Positions 17,842-25,963 are shown, numbered from the stretch's first letter. The stretch: DNA of 64,000 bases from PSRF01 sp036506775 (GCA_036506775.1 DASXRE010000287.1:1-64000); one strand, 5' to 3'. Translations and numbers: made by a program. Notes: generated by a model not told the origin, from the letters alone.

Positions 17842-18063
17842 TTAGCGCGACTTCATGAACTCAGACTTGATCTCTTCCCAAGTGCGGCCACGGCCAGGAT
17901 TCTTTCTGGCCGCTTCGAGACGGCGGTCCAGTTCCAGCTTCTGAGCGTCAGTTAGCTCAAATGCCTCATTCTCCTCGGCGATCGTGTCCCAGATGTCCTC
18001 TACCAGGCGGATTCTCTCCGGGATGCTGAGGTTCTTCGCCTCTTTGACTAACTCCATTGCCAT
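17842..18063 (-). CDS. Antitoxin, addiction-module component (TIGR02574/DUF2281-like)
   Basis: 73 residues from the ATG at 18063 (MAMELVKEAKNL); the longer frame to 18123 adds a Cys-rich stretch with no family match. LSIPERIRLVEDIWDTIAEE is the family core and LTDAQKLELDRRLEAARKNPG the second helix. The C-terminal part would wrap the toxin. It lacks an obvious DNA-binding head, as is usual for this small family. A strong palindrome at 18156-18178 lies upstream and may be its operator. Confidence 0.88.
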   Translation of the reverse strand: MAMELVKEAKNLSIPERIRLVEDIWDTIAEENEAFELTDAQKLELDRRLEAARKNPGRGRTWEEIKSEFMKSR

Positions 18064-18155
18064 GCGCGCGATTATAGCAAAGCAGCACCGCTGAAAGAGA
18101 ATACCATTTTTGTTGAAGGTCATCGGCGCCTAGCGGAGTGCTTCGGTCTTCTTTT

Positions 18156-18178
18156 GGAGGTGACCAATTGGCACCTCC
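18156..18178. promoter_or_regulatory. Palindrome upstream of the toxin-antitoxin pair
   Basis: GGAGGTG-A-CCAATTGG-CACCTCC, a 22-base palindrome carrying one extra base. It lies between the antitoxin start and the Shedu-like gene and could be an autoregulatory site for either; it could also act as a terminator-like hairpin. Confidence 0.45.
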
Positions 18179-18252
18179 CACATCTCGATCTCACAGCTAT
18201 CTGCACAATCGCTGAAAATCATTAACGAACCACCTCGTGAGATAATTAAGGC

Positions 18253-19863
18253 ATGCATCCACTCCTGCAGCAATATCAACACACGCTTCTGGGTCGTTTG
18301 CGAACTAAACTCTTCTTGCAGATCACTGGTTCTACCGACCGTTTACCTACTGAACAAGAGTTATGGCGGTATCTGATGCCAGCGTGGAAACAGAACGCAC
18401 TTGCCGCTGAATTGCAGTTTCACCTGATTCATCTCAGGGGGTCACGTCGGGTGTCTTTTCCGACAAGCATGTCTCGACAGCAAGTACGTGCTTGCTTGAG
18501 GGACATTGTTCGAAAGGAACCGGTGTGGAGCTTATTCGCAGAAGGCGTCTCACCAACGCAATCACCCCCGACAGGTATTGGCTGCGTCGCGCTCGGCCAT
18601 ACAAGACCATCAGGCGAGCCAGGTTATTACGCTGCCATAATGTCCGAGGCTGATTTCCCTGATTGTGGATTCGTTTCCATTGCTCCACATATTCGCACCT
18701 CTGACTCGCACATTGCCGTGCTTGGCACGAATGGGTGGGCCGAACTTACGGTATCACAGGCTGGCTCGCACGAGGGGCCGTGCATTGCCCTGACCGCCAT
18801 TCAACAACATTTGCCCGGAGTAATTACAGTGCCTCTGGAGCAAATCAAGGATGCGAGGCGCGAGGATCAGCCGCCCAAAGATCCGGAATTGATGCGGCGT
18901 CTTGAGCTAGTATTGCGGGGAAAGATGCGTTTAGCTAAAGCGACGGTACGCCGCAGCACCGTTCGTCTGTTTGACGACAAGTTTGCGAGAACTATAGATC
19001 CGGCCAAGGTCATGCGGTTTATCAACGGAGGCGATCACGATCTTCTTGTCTATTGGGATGGACATTCTTTCGTTTCCAGCGATGACTACTACACATATTT
19101 GGGTTATCAGATGCTGGAAACCGAAGAGGTAAAGGTTGTGATTATTGGAGAGTTTCCTTCCAGGTTGGCCAAAGTAGAGAGTCGTGGGAACCACGAGTTA
19201 TTACCACCGGTAGTAATTAGCCGGACGAGTGCGGTGCCTGGCGTGAGCCTGGAACTACAAGCATGGCAAGCTCGCGAAGAGAGATTAAAAGACAGGCGCT
19301 TGGCAACGCCCGCGGACCTCCTTGCTGGATGGGTAGCATTCGCCAATGTTTTAGGTGATGAAACTGCCAAGGAGAGTGCTCTCCATAAACTACTTGTCTC
19401 TTATCCAGTAATTCTAGGTGCGAAGTGGGACATCGTCGACAGCGAGGTCCATTTCGGGCGAAATTACAAAGCTGACTTGGTTCTACGCGCGAACCGAGCA
19501 CTACCGACGGTGTGCCTTGTTGAGTTGGAAAGGGCCAATCATCGCCTGTTTACGAAAGACTTCCACGAGACTGACGAAGTTACTCATGCTGTTCAGCAGG
19601 TAAGCGATTGGTTACGATACTGTAGACAACATCCGGAAGATCCCGTCATTTCGGCTAGTCATGGCGTAAGTCCAGATGGTCTAGTCGTTATCGGCCTATC
19701 CCGCCATTTAAGTCAACGCGAACGGGAAACACTTGCGCATAATAATCAAGGGAGGAATGTCAAGGTTATTACTTATGACGAATTGCTCGATGACTTCGGG
19801 ACACTCATTCTCCATCGGCTCGATGATGGTGCCAGCGTATCGAGTGACCAACGGAATGAATAG
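18253..19863 (+). CDS. Shedu-like (DUF4263) nuclease-domain protein, candidate anti-phage defence gene
   Basis: 536 residues. The first 340 or so are not recognisable to me. From about residue 370 it follows the DUF4263/Shedu layout: ESALHKLLVSYPVIL, then YKADLVL (D408), VELERANHRLF (E424, E426), and DEVTHAVQQVSDWLRYCR. Shedu proteins are PD-(D/E)xK nucleases that stop phages as single genes. Here the usual ExK lysine position is Glu, seen in some relatives, so activity needs proof. It stands alone on the plus strand after a toxin-antitoxin pair, has a lower-GC feel than its neighbours, and uses codons they avoid, which fits transfer. Alternative: a DUF4263 protein with a non-defence role. 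Confidence 0.72.
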   Translation: MHPLLQQYQHTLLGRLRTKLFLQITGSTDRLPTEQELWRYLMPAWKQNALAAELQFHLIHLRGSRRVSFPTSMSRQQVRACLRDIVRKEPVWSLFAEGVSPTQSPPTGIGCVALGHTRPSGEPGYYAAIMSEADFPDCGFVSIAPHIRTSDSHIAVLGTNGWAELTVSQAGSHEGPCIALTAIQQHLPGVITVPLEQIKDARREDQPPKDPELMRRLELVLRGKMRLAKATVRRSTVRLFDDKFARTIDPAKVMRFINGGDHDLLVYWDGHSFVSSDDYYTYLGYQMLETEEVKVVIIGEFPSRLAKVESRGNHELLPPVVISRTSAVPGVSLELQAWQAREERLKDRRLATPADLLAGWVAFANVLGDETAKESALHKLLVSYPVILGAKWDIVDSEVHFGRNYKADLVLRANRALPTVCLVELERANHRLFTKDFHETDEVTHAVQQVSDWLRYCRQHPEDPVISASHGVSPDGLVVIGLSRHLSQRERETLAHNNQGRNVKVITYDELLDDFGTLILHRLDDGASVSSDQRNE

Positions 19864-19870
19864 GGCAGAC

Positions 19871-20677
19871 TTAACGCAGCAGGTCGCGGAGGGCCGGGTG
19901 GCCGCCGTGCTCGGCCCAGCCCAAGGGAGTTGAGCCGACCTTTGTATCTTTCACATTCCGATCCGCGCCTTGGGCCAGCAGGAATTCAACCATCGCGCGT
20001 TGCCCGTTCAGTGCAGCGTAATGTAGACCAGTGCCGGCGTAATCAAACCCTCCCGGTATCACATTGATCTCCGCACCTTTCTCCAGCAACAGTCTCGCCG
20101 CCTCGATGTGGCCGTGCATACAGGCGTAGACGAAAGCATTATTAATGATGCCTTGCCGATCCTGTTGCCACGGATTACCTCGACTGCTCCACGGCCACTC
20201 AATCCTGCCGGCCTCGGGTTTTAAACTTCCATCGGGATTGAAATAACTTTCAATCAGATCGGTGCGTCCAAGACCGGCGGCCATGCGAAGGTTTTGCACC
20301 TTCGCACCACGCTCAAGCAACAACGCCATCACGTCCTGACTGTTCCAGTACAAAGCCTCTTCCAAAGGCAACCAATTCCCGGTGCCATCAATCGCCGCGC
20401 CACGATCGAGCAGCAGTTCAGCGACCGGTCGATTGTCGATGCTCGCCGCCGCCACCAGCGGCTCATTTATGTCAGCGCCCGCATCGATCAAAACTGTCGC
20501 CATCTCGAGCGCGTTAGGTTTATCTTTACCATCCAGCACCAGGCACTGAAGCAACGTCGGATGACTGGTTGACGATCGTGACGTCGCAAGCGAAGGGTCC
20601 CCGGCGACGAGCGACTTCAGGTTCTCAACGTCATCGGATCTGATTGCCTTTATTGCGGGATGGAATTTTGCGTCCAT
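19871..20677 (-). CDS. Ankyrin-repeat protein
   Basis: 268 residues, no signal peptide. Repeats are visible from about residue 10: DDVENLKSLVAGDPSLA, NALEMATVLIDAGADIN, NRPVAELLLDRGAAIDG, SQDVMALLLERGAKV, GHIEAARLLLEKGAEIN and GQRAMVEFLLAQGADRN, ending GGHPALRDLLR. Ankyrin stacks bind other proteins; the partner is unknown. Its 3' end lies eight bases from the convergent Shedu-like gene. Confidence 0.9.
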   Translation of the reverse strand: MDAKFHPAIKAIRSDDVENLKSLVAGDPSLATSRSSTSHPTLLQCLVLDGKDKPNALEMATVLIDAGADINEPLVAAASIDNRPVAELLLDRGAAIDGTGNWLPLEEALYWNSQDVMALLLERGAKVQNLRMAAGLGRTDLIESYFNPDGSLKPEAGRIEWPWSSRGNPWQQDRQGIINNAFVYACMHGHIEAARLLLEKGAEINVIPGGFDYAGTGLHYAALNGQRAMVEFLLAQGADRNVKDTKVGSTPLGWAEHGGHPALRDLLR

Positions 20678-20709
20678 AATGCTCCAGTTTAGATCACCGG
20701 AGGATGATC

Positions 20710-22830
20710 ATGTTCATCAAAAATCTGTTACTGGCACTGGTCGTGCTCGCCAGCAGCGCGCTCAGCATCGCAGCGCAGACAGCCAAAGCGCCGCTGACGC
20801 ACGAAACGATGTGGATGCTCAAACGCGTCGGAGCGCCCGCGCCGAGTCCCGACGGCAAGTGGGTCATCTTCTCGCTGGTCGAACCCGCTTACGACGAGAA
20901 GGACCAGGTTTCTGATCTGTGGATCGTTCCTGCCGACAATAGCGCGAAGCCGCGCCGTTTGACCTTCAGCAAGAGCGCGGAGAATGGCGTAACGTGGAGT
21001 CCGGACAGCCGGCAGATCGCGTTCTCCGCCAGGCGCGAAGGCGACGAGGCGAGTCAACTATATGTTTTGGACGTGGCAAACGGCGGCGAGGCGGTGCGAA
21101 TCACTTCCCTTTCGACCGGCGCACGCTCGCCGCAGTGGCGGCCCGACGGCAAAGCACTCCTCTTTGTCAGCACAGTCTATCCCGGCGCGGCTGACGACGA
21201 AGCAAACAAGAAGATCGCCGCCGAACGAAAGGCGCAGAAGTATCGCGCGCGCGTCTACGAGAAGTTTCCCATCCGCAATTGGGACCGCTGGGTCGACGAC
21301 ATGCAGTCGCATCTTTTCATTCAGGACGCCCAGCCCGGCGCCAGGCCCAAAGATCTGCTCGTCGCGACAAAGCTGGTTAATGAGCGCGGCTTCGCCGGCC
21401 GAGTGAGTGACTCCGGCGACGATCTTGACGCGATCTGGACGCCCGAAGGCGAGGCCATCGTGTTCGTCGCCACCACGAACCGCGACACGGCCGCGTACGC
21501 AAACACCAACACTTCGCTTTTCAAAGTTGCGGCAACCGGTGGCGAACCCGTTCGATTGACAACCGGAACGGAGAGTTTCACTCGTCCAGCTTTTTCACCC
21601 GATGGAAAAGCACTCTATGCGATCTTCAACGCTCAGACTGTTAACAAAGTCTACAACCTCGATCGCCTCGCGAAGCTCTCGTGGCCCAACGTGGGTCAAC
21701 CCGCAATTCTCACCGGCAAGTTTGATCGCACAGTGAGCAGCTTCGCATTCACGCCCGACAGCAAGACGCTCTACCTGACGGCGGAAGAAGCCGGAAACGA
21801 GAAACTCTTCTCGCTGGCAGCGGATGGCGACGAAGTGCGTCTCGCAATGGACATGACGCGCGGCGTCTACACAAACCTGAAAATTCCCGCGAAGGCCTCG
21901 TCAACGATGCTGATCGCCAACTGGGAAAGCGCCATCAATCCACCCGAAGTCGTGCGACTCGACCTGAATTCGAAAACTCAGCAATCGCTCACGTCATTCA
22001 ACGCGGAGCAGCTCGCCAAAGTCGATTGGCAACCGCTGCGTCACTTCTGGTTCACCAGTAAGGCCGGGAAACGCATTCACAACATGATCGCTTTGCCGCC
22101 AAACTTCGACGAGCACAAGAAGTATCCGCTGCTCGTCGTGATCCACGGTGGGCCACACAGCATGTGGCGCGATAATTGGGGGTTGCGTTGGAACTACTTC
22201 ATGTTGACGCGACCGGGTTACGTTGTTTTGTTGACAAACTATGCGGGTTCGACGGGTTTCGGCGAAGCGTTTGCGCAGAGTATTCAAGGCGATCCGTTCA
22301 AAGGACCGGGCAACGAGCTCAATGAAGCTGCCGATGAGGCGATCAGGCTTTATCCATTCATTGATGGATCGCGGCAGGCAGCCGCGGGCGCGAGTTACGG
22401 TGGACATCTCGCCAACTGGTTGCAAGCGACGACTACGCGTTACAAAGCACTGATTAGTCACGCCGGTCTGATTAACCTCGAGTCGCAGTGGGGCACGAGC
22501 GACACGATCTATTCGCGTGAGGTCAACAACGGCGGGCCTGTTTGGGAGCAAGGTCCGGTGTGGCGCGAACAGAATCCGATCCGGCTCGCGGCCAACTTCC
22601 GCACGCCGATTCTGCTTTCAGTCGGCGAGAATGATTTTCGCGTACCGTTAAATCAAACGCTCGAGAACTGGAGCGTGCTGCAACGCCTGCGCATTCCGAG
22701 TCGTTTGATCGTCTGGCCTGATGAAAACCACTGGATCCTGAAAGGCGAGAACAGCCGCTACTGGTACCAGGAAGTTTACGCGTGGCTCAAGAAGTATCTC
22801 GACGAGCCGAACAACATGAGCGAGCGGTGA
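20710..22830 (+). CDS. Prolyl oligopeptidase family (S9) serine peptidase, exported
   Basis: 706 residues. The ATG at 20710 is preferred to 20704 because GGAGG ends one base before the latter but six bases before the former. Signal peptide: MFIKNLLLALVVLASSALSIAAQ. The propeller runs to about residue 420 with TolB-like blades (PSPDGKWVIFS, WSPDSRQIAFS, FSPDGKALYA). The catalytic domain has the nucleophile in GASYGGHLANW, the acid in GENDFRVP and the His in ENHWI. It would cleave short peptides in the periplasm. It resembles S9C acyl-aminoacyl/dipeptidyl peptidases. Its stop lies six bases before the convergent ECF gene. Confidence 0.92.
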   Translation: MFIKNLLLALVVLASSALSIAAQTAKAPLTHETMWMLKRVGAPAPSPDGKWVIFSLVEPAYDEKDQVSDLWIVPADNSAKPRRLTFSKSAENGVTWSPDSRQIAFSARREGDEASQLYVLDVANGGEAVRITSLSTGARSPQWRPDGKALLFVSTVYPGAADDEANKKIAAERKAQKYRARVYEKFPIRNWDRWVDDMQSHLFIQDAQPGARPKDLLVATKLVNERGFAGRVSDSGDDLDAIWTPEGEAIVFVATTNRDTAAYANTNTSLFKVAATGGEPVRLTTGTESFTRPAFSPDGKALYAIFNAQTVNKVYNLDRLAKLSWPNVGQPAILTGKFDRTVSSFAFTPDSKTLYLTAEEAGNEKLFSLAADGDEVRLAMDMTRGVYTNLKIPAKASSTMLIANWESAINPPEVVRLDLNSKTQQSLTSFNAEQLAKVDWQPLRHFWFTSKAGKRIHNMIALPPNFDEHKKYPLLVVIHGGPHSMWRDNWGLRWNYFMLTRPGYVVLLTNYAGSTGFGEAFAQSIQGDPFKGPGNELNEAADEAIRLYPFIDGSRQAAAGASYGGHLANWLQATTTRYKALISHAGLINLESQWGTSDTIYSREVNNGGPVWEQGPVWREQNPIRLAANFRTPILLSVGENDFRVPLNQTLENWSVLQRLRIPSRLIVWPDENHWILKGENSRYWYQEVYAWLKKYLDEPNNMSER

Positions 22831-22836
22831 CACCGA

Positions 22837-23736
22837 TCAACTGTCGAGTACTGCGAGATCCAGTTTTTGAAGCCGTGCCGCATCGGCGATGATTTCGACT
22901 TCGACGATCCTGCGATTTGTGATCGTGAACGTCAGCGCTCGTGACAACTTGCCACCAGTCGCGAACACCAGTCCCACTTCTCCGTTGATCAAAGTCGGCT
23001 GCACGAACCGAGCCAAACGCGAGAACGCGACCGCGCCTCTGGCCCAATTCTCTGCCCCATGAATCTCGCGTGGCGCACCCGGAGCTCCGGCACCCGGAGC
23101 GCCGGCACCCGGATCGAGTCGGACCACGACATCCGGATCCAGCACCGCGACGAGCCCATTAAAGTCGCCGGCGCGCAAGGCATTCAGAAACGCATCCACT
23201 ACGACTCTCTGACTCTGAAGGTCTGACGTGGGAACCGTGTCTTCGCCTCGCACTCGCCTGCGAGCACGACTCGCGAGTTGCCGCGCTGCCGCTGGTGTGC
23301 GACCAACGATGGACGCAATCTCATCAAACGACACGTCGAATACGTCGTGCAAAACGAAAGCAACGCGTTCGGCCGGCGCTAGAGTGTCGAGCACGACGAG
23401 CAGTGCAAGCCCGACCGAGTCGGCGAGCAGCGCCTCTTCTTCCGGATCGATGACGCGCTCCGTCTGCGCGAGTGGCTCGACAATTTCGGTGTCGAGTGTT
23501 TCCTCCCGCCGGGCTTTTCGTGACCGCAGCATGTCGAGACAAACTCGGGCTACCACGGTCGTGAGCCAGCCTTCGAGATTTCGGATGGCCTCCGCATCAG
23601 TGCGGCTGAGTCGCAGCCACGCTTCCTGCACCGCGTCGTCTGCTTCATTTGCCGAGCCGAGCATGCGGTAAGCTACCGCCCGCAGGTGACCGCGGTGCGT
23701 CTCAAACAACCCTGCTAACCGTTCCGTTGAGTCCAT
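22837..23736 (-). CDS. ECF41-group RNA polymerase sigma factor with SnoaL-like extension
   Basis: 299 residues. Sigma2 lies at about 10-75 (HLRAVAYRMLGSANEADDAVQEAWLRL) and sigma4 at about 110-165 (LAPAERVAFVLHDVFDVSFDEIASIVGRTPAAARQLASRARRR). Residues 175-290 are the SnoaL-like C-terminal domain (LRAGDFNGLVAVLDPDVVVR) that in ECF41 factors replaces the anti-sigma factor and tunes activity. A run of PGAGAPGAGAPGAP in it is a local repeat. The divergent carboxymuconolactone-decarboxylase-like gene is the standard ECF41 partner. TGTCACA-N16-CGTC boxes face both genes, so it should control itself and that gene. Confidence 0.95.
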   Translation of the reverse strand: MDSTERLAGLFETHRGHLRAVAYRMLGSANEADDAVQEAWLRLSRTDAEAIRNLEGWLTTVVARVCLDMLRSRKARREETLDTEIVEPLAQTERVIDPEEEALLADSVGLALLVVLDTLAPAERVAFVLHDVFDVSFDEIASIVGRTPAAARQLASRARRRVRGEDTVPTSDLQSQRVVVDAFLNALRAGDFNGLVAVLDPDVVVRLDPGAGAPGAGAPGAPREIHGAENWARGAVAFSRLARFVQPTLINGEVGLVFATGGKLSRALTFTITNRRIVEVEIIADAARLQKLDLAVLDS

Positions 23737-23737
23737 C

Positions 23738-23764
23738 TGTCACATTCCGTCGCCGCGATTCGTC
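23738..23764 (+). promoter_or_regulatory. ECF41-type promoter for the carboxymuconolactone-decarboxylase-like gene
   Basis: TGTCACA at 23738-23744, a 16-base spacer and CGTC at 23761-23764, the consensus known for ECF41 targets. Transcription would start near 23771, about 43 bases before the ATG at 23814. Confidence 0.85.
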
Positions 23765-23772
23765 ATAGTGGT

Positions 23773-23799
23773 GACGAGTTAAAACCAACAAATGTGACA
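23773..23799 (-). promoter_or_regulatory. ECF41-type promoter for the sigma factor gene itself
   Basis: On the minus strand TGTCACA (23799-23793), exactly 16 bases, then CGTC (23776-23773). It mirrors the plus-strand promoter, implying autoregulation; transcription would start near 23763, a few tens of bases before the sigma ATG. Confidence 0.85.
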
Positions 23800-23813
23800 G
23801 GAGAAAAGTACTC

Positions 23814-24296
23814 ATGCAAGCACGAATGGCAAATCCGGTAATGATGATTCCCGAAGCGATGCAGGCTCTGCTGGCTGTCAACACCGCTACAGAAAAGAGC
23901 GGCGTGCCGCCGGCGATTCTTGGTTTGGTTCACATGAGAGCAAGCCAGATCAATGGTTGCAGCGTCTGTGTTGATATGGGTTGGCGCATGTTGCAGAAGA
24001 CAGGTGAGAAGGATGAGCGCATCTTCTCGGTCTCGGCCTGGCGAGATGCGCCGTATTTCACTGACGCTGAACGCGCGGCGCTGGCCTTGACGGAAGCTGT
24101 TACCCGGCTCAGCGATCGAAGTGATCCAGTGCCCGAAGAGATTTGGGCTGAAGCCGCAAGCCAGTTTAGCGAAAGCGAACTTGCAGGGTTGCTGCTTTCG
24201 ATTGCCATGACGAACGTGTGGAATCGTCTCAACGTGAGCACCAGGCAAGTCGCGGGTGAGTGGTTTAAATCGGCCGAAGCAAAAGCCGGGGCTTAG
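23814..24296 (+). CDS. Carboxymuconolactone decarboxylase/AhpD-like protein
   Basis: 160 residues, small all-helical alkylhydroperoxidase-like fold. The redox pair is CSVC (GCSVCVDMG). In most ECF41-linked relatives, as I recall them, a His follows (CxxCxDMH); here that position is Gly, so a proton-relay residue may be missing. AERAALALTEAVTRL and the C-terminal LLLSIAMTNVWNRLN are family features. These proteins are thought to act in redox or peroxide stress. AGGAG lies before the ATG, and the ECF41-type promoter at 23738 makes it the sigma factor's main target. Confidence 0.9.
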   Translation: MQARMANPVMMIPEAMQALLAVNTATEKSGVPPAILGLVHMRASQINGCSVCVDMGWRMLQKTGEKDERIFSVSAWRDAPYFTDAERAALALTEAVTRLSDRSDPVPEEIWAEAASQFSESELAGLLLSIAMTNVWNRLNVSTRQVAGEWFKSAEAKAGA

Positions 24297-24366
24297 GCCA
24301 CAAAGAGGCACAAAGAGCCACAAAGGTTTTCCTTAACTTTTTGTGCTTCTTGTGCCTCTTGTGGCT
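24297..24366. repeat. Dispersed palindrome, family C, copy 2
   Basis: GCCACAAAGAGGCACAAAGA and CTTCTTGTGCCTCTTGTGGC are inverted around a central AAAGGTTTTCCTTAACTTT. It lies between convergent genes, so a terminator role is possible. It matches the copy at 2908-2998 and a short half at 60010-60026. Confidence 0.85.
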
Positions 24367-24377
24367 ATCTTCTACTA

Positions 24378-24896
24378 CTACTTCGGCGAGATTTCGCGAC
24401 GCAAGTAGAAGATCAGATCCGTCGACGGCGGATCGATGCTGAGTTGCCGGATCATCCCGACGATTTGTCCACGATGATGGGTGGCGTGATTTACGACGTG
24501 CTGCATCTGTTCGATCAGCCGCATCGAGCTCGCGTCACCACTTAAAAGCTTGAATGCGAGCTCAGCGCCGAGCCGCTCTTCATCGAGTTGAGTAATAAAC
24601 CGCGTGCGCCGGTCGATAACGCCGCGCCAGCGTTCTTTCAGCGTTGGCAAATCGGCGCACGCTTCGGTGGTCCACGATGCCCACGCTTCGGCTTTTGCAG
24701 GTGAGTGACCATGCCATCTCTCCAGCCAGATCCATTCCGCGCCCGCCATGTGCAGCAGTGTTCCGAAGATTGAACCGTGACTGATGTTTACCTCGCGCCG
24801 GAGACTCTCATCCGGCAACTTCGCTGCCGCCTCCAGCGCCAGGTCGTTGGCCCACTCTGTGTAGTCAAATAGACGTTTGATATCTTCCAGGTTCAT
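24378..24896 (-). CDS. DinB-family protein
   Basis: 172 residues, a four-helix bundle with a metal triad: the first His in LLHMAGAEWIW and the second and third in VVNHATHHRGQIV. FDYTEWANDLALEAAAKLP is the typical first helix. DinB/YfiT-like proteins bind a divalent metal and often act as thiol-dependent transferases (bacillithiol or similar); the reaction here is unknown. GGGAGG lies seven bases before the ATG. Only 28 bases separate it from the divergent gene at 24925. Confidence 0.9.
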   Translation of the reverse strand: MNLEDIKRLFDYTEWANDLALEAAAKLPDESLRREVNISHGSIFGTLLHMAGAEWIWLERWHGHSPAKAEAWASWTTEACADLPTLKERWRGVIDRRTRFITQLDEERLGAELAFKLLSGDASSMRLIEQMQHVVNHATHHRGQIVGMIRQLSIDPPSTDLIFYLRREISPK

Positions 24897-24924
24897 TATT
24901 ACCTCCCGAGAGGAGTGTCGTCGG

Positions 24925-25317
24925 ATGAAATTTGCCAGGATCGTTTTCCTGATCGCCGGTGTTTACGGCTTGCTCGTGTTGCTCCCACTGTACTTTATGG
25001 AAAATCAGACGGGACGAGATTACCCGCCGCCGATTACTCACCCGGAGTACTACTACGGTTTTATCGGAGTTGCTGTTGCATGGCAACTGGTGTTTCTCGT
25101 CATGTCGCGCGACCCGGTGCGGTATCGGACGCTAATAATTCCCGCGATTGTCGAGAAGGCGAGCTTTCTGATTCCCGTGATCGTGCTGTATCTGCAACAG
25201 CGCATCTCGTCGTTCATGCTCGGCGCGGGTTCGCTTGATGGAGTGCTTGGTGTGCTATTTATTATTGCGTACCTGAAGACCGGAGAGCGTCGATCTGCTC
25301 GTTTTGAGCCGTCGTAA
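24925..25317 (+). CDS. Small integral membrane protein
   Basis: 130 residues from the ATG at 24925 (MKFARIVFLIAGVYGLLVLLP); an in-frame ATG at 24877 would run into the DinB gene and lacks a ribosome site. Four membrane helices are seen: 4-20, about 43-58, 68-86 and 100-117. GRDYPPPITHPEYYYGFIGVA marks a family often found near DinB genes; I do not know its function. The next DinB gene starts 16 bases after its stop, so the two are cotranscribed. Confidence 0.8.
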   Translation: MKFARIVFLIAGVYGLLVLLPLYFMENQTGRDYPPPITHPEYYYGFIGVAVAWQLVFLVMSRDPVRYRTLIIPAIVEKASFLIPVIVLYLQQRISSFMLGAGSLDGVLGVLFIIAYLKTGERRSARFEPS

Positions 25318-25333
25318 TAGTGAGGAGGCTTTT

Positions 25334-25816
25334 ATGGAAAGGGATCTAACGAATATTGAACTAATGTTCAAAACGAACACAGACATCGTCAACAAAGCGA
25401 TCGCTAATGTGGCGGCGGAAGATTGGTTTCGCAAGCCCGGCGACGACTCAAATCACCTGATGTGGGTGATAGGACACTTGACAGTTCACCGCGGCCGAAC
25501 GCTCAACCTTCTCGGCGGCGACTGGGACACTTCATGGGCGCCACTATTCGCGCGCGGCGCTCAGCGCGTCGCTGACACCGAGTACCCATCGTCCGAGGAA
25601 ATGCGCACGGCGTGGGAGAAGGTTTCAGCAGACTTGTTGAATGCAGTAGGTAGTGTGCCCGCGGACGTGCTCACAAAGAGCGCACCGGCAGGTCCGCCGT
25701 CGTTCGACGGCAAACTGAGCGGCACAGTGGCGTTCTTCGCCTTTCATGACACGTATCACGCCGGACAGATCAGTTACCTGCGAAAGTGGCTCGGATACGG
25801 CCAAACCGTTGGTTAG
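25334..25816 (+). CDS. DinB-family protein
   Basis: 160 residues from the ATG at 25334, preceded by GAGGAGG. The metal histidines lie in VIGHLTVHRG and FHDTYHAGQISYLR. It is a different DinB subfamily from the gene at 24378, with the WFRKPGDDSNHLMWV pattern. Such proteins are metal-binding four-helix bundles of uncertain chemistry. It is the last gene of a short unit after the membrane protein and is followed by a family A palindrome that may end the transcript. Confidence 0.88.
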   Translation: MERDLTNIELMFKTNTDIVNKAIANVAAEDWFRKPGDDSNHLMWVIGHLTVHRGRTLNLLGGDWDTSWAPLFARGAQRVADTEYPSSEEMRTAWEKVSADLLNAVGSVPADVLTKSAPAGPPSFDGKLSGTVAFFAFHDTYHAGQISYLRKWLGYGQTVG

Positions 25817-25839
25817 GAGCGCTACTTTGAGTTGCGGTA

Positions 25840-25913
25840 CTCCTTGGAGTGCGCCGCCTTGTCGGCGCTTTGGCCAAAGTGGTGACGAGTCCCCGCACTC
25901 CAAGGAGGCGCCC
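25840..25913. repeat. Dispersed palindrome, family A, copy 2
   Basis: Same layout and orientation as copy 1: a nested GCCGCCTTGTCGGC left arm, the TTTGGCCAAA centre, then GGTGACGAGTCCCC and AGGAGGCGCCC. It lies between the DinB gene and the ECF42-type promoter of the YCII gene. Confidence 0.9.
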
Positions 25914-25937
25914 GGCTCAACTGCACCACTGAATTGA

Positions 25938-25963
25938 TGTCGATTTCGCGAAGTTCATGCGTC
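25938..25963 (+). promoter_or_regulatory. ECF42-type promoter for the YCII gene
   Basis: TGTCGAT at 25938-25944, a 15-base spacer and CGTC at 25960-25963. The twelve bases TGTCGATTTCGC are shared exactly with sites at 59968-59979 and 62184-62195. Transcription would begin near 25970, 45 bases before the start. Confidence 0.7.
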
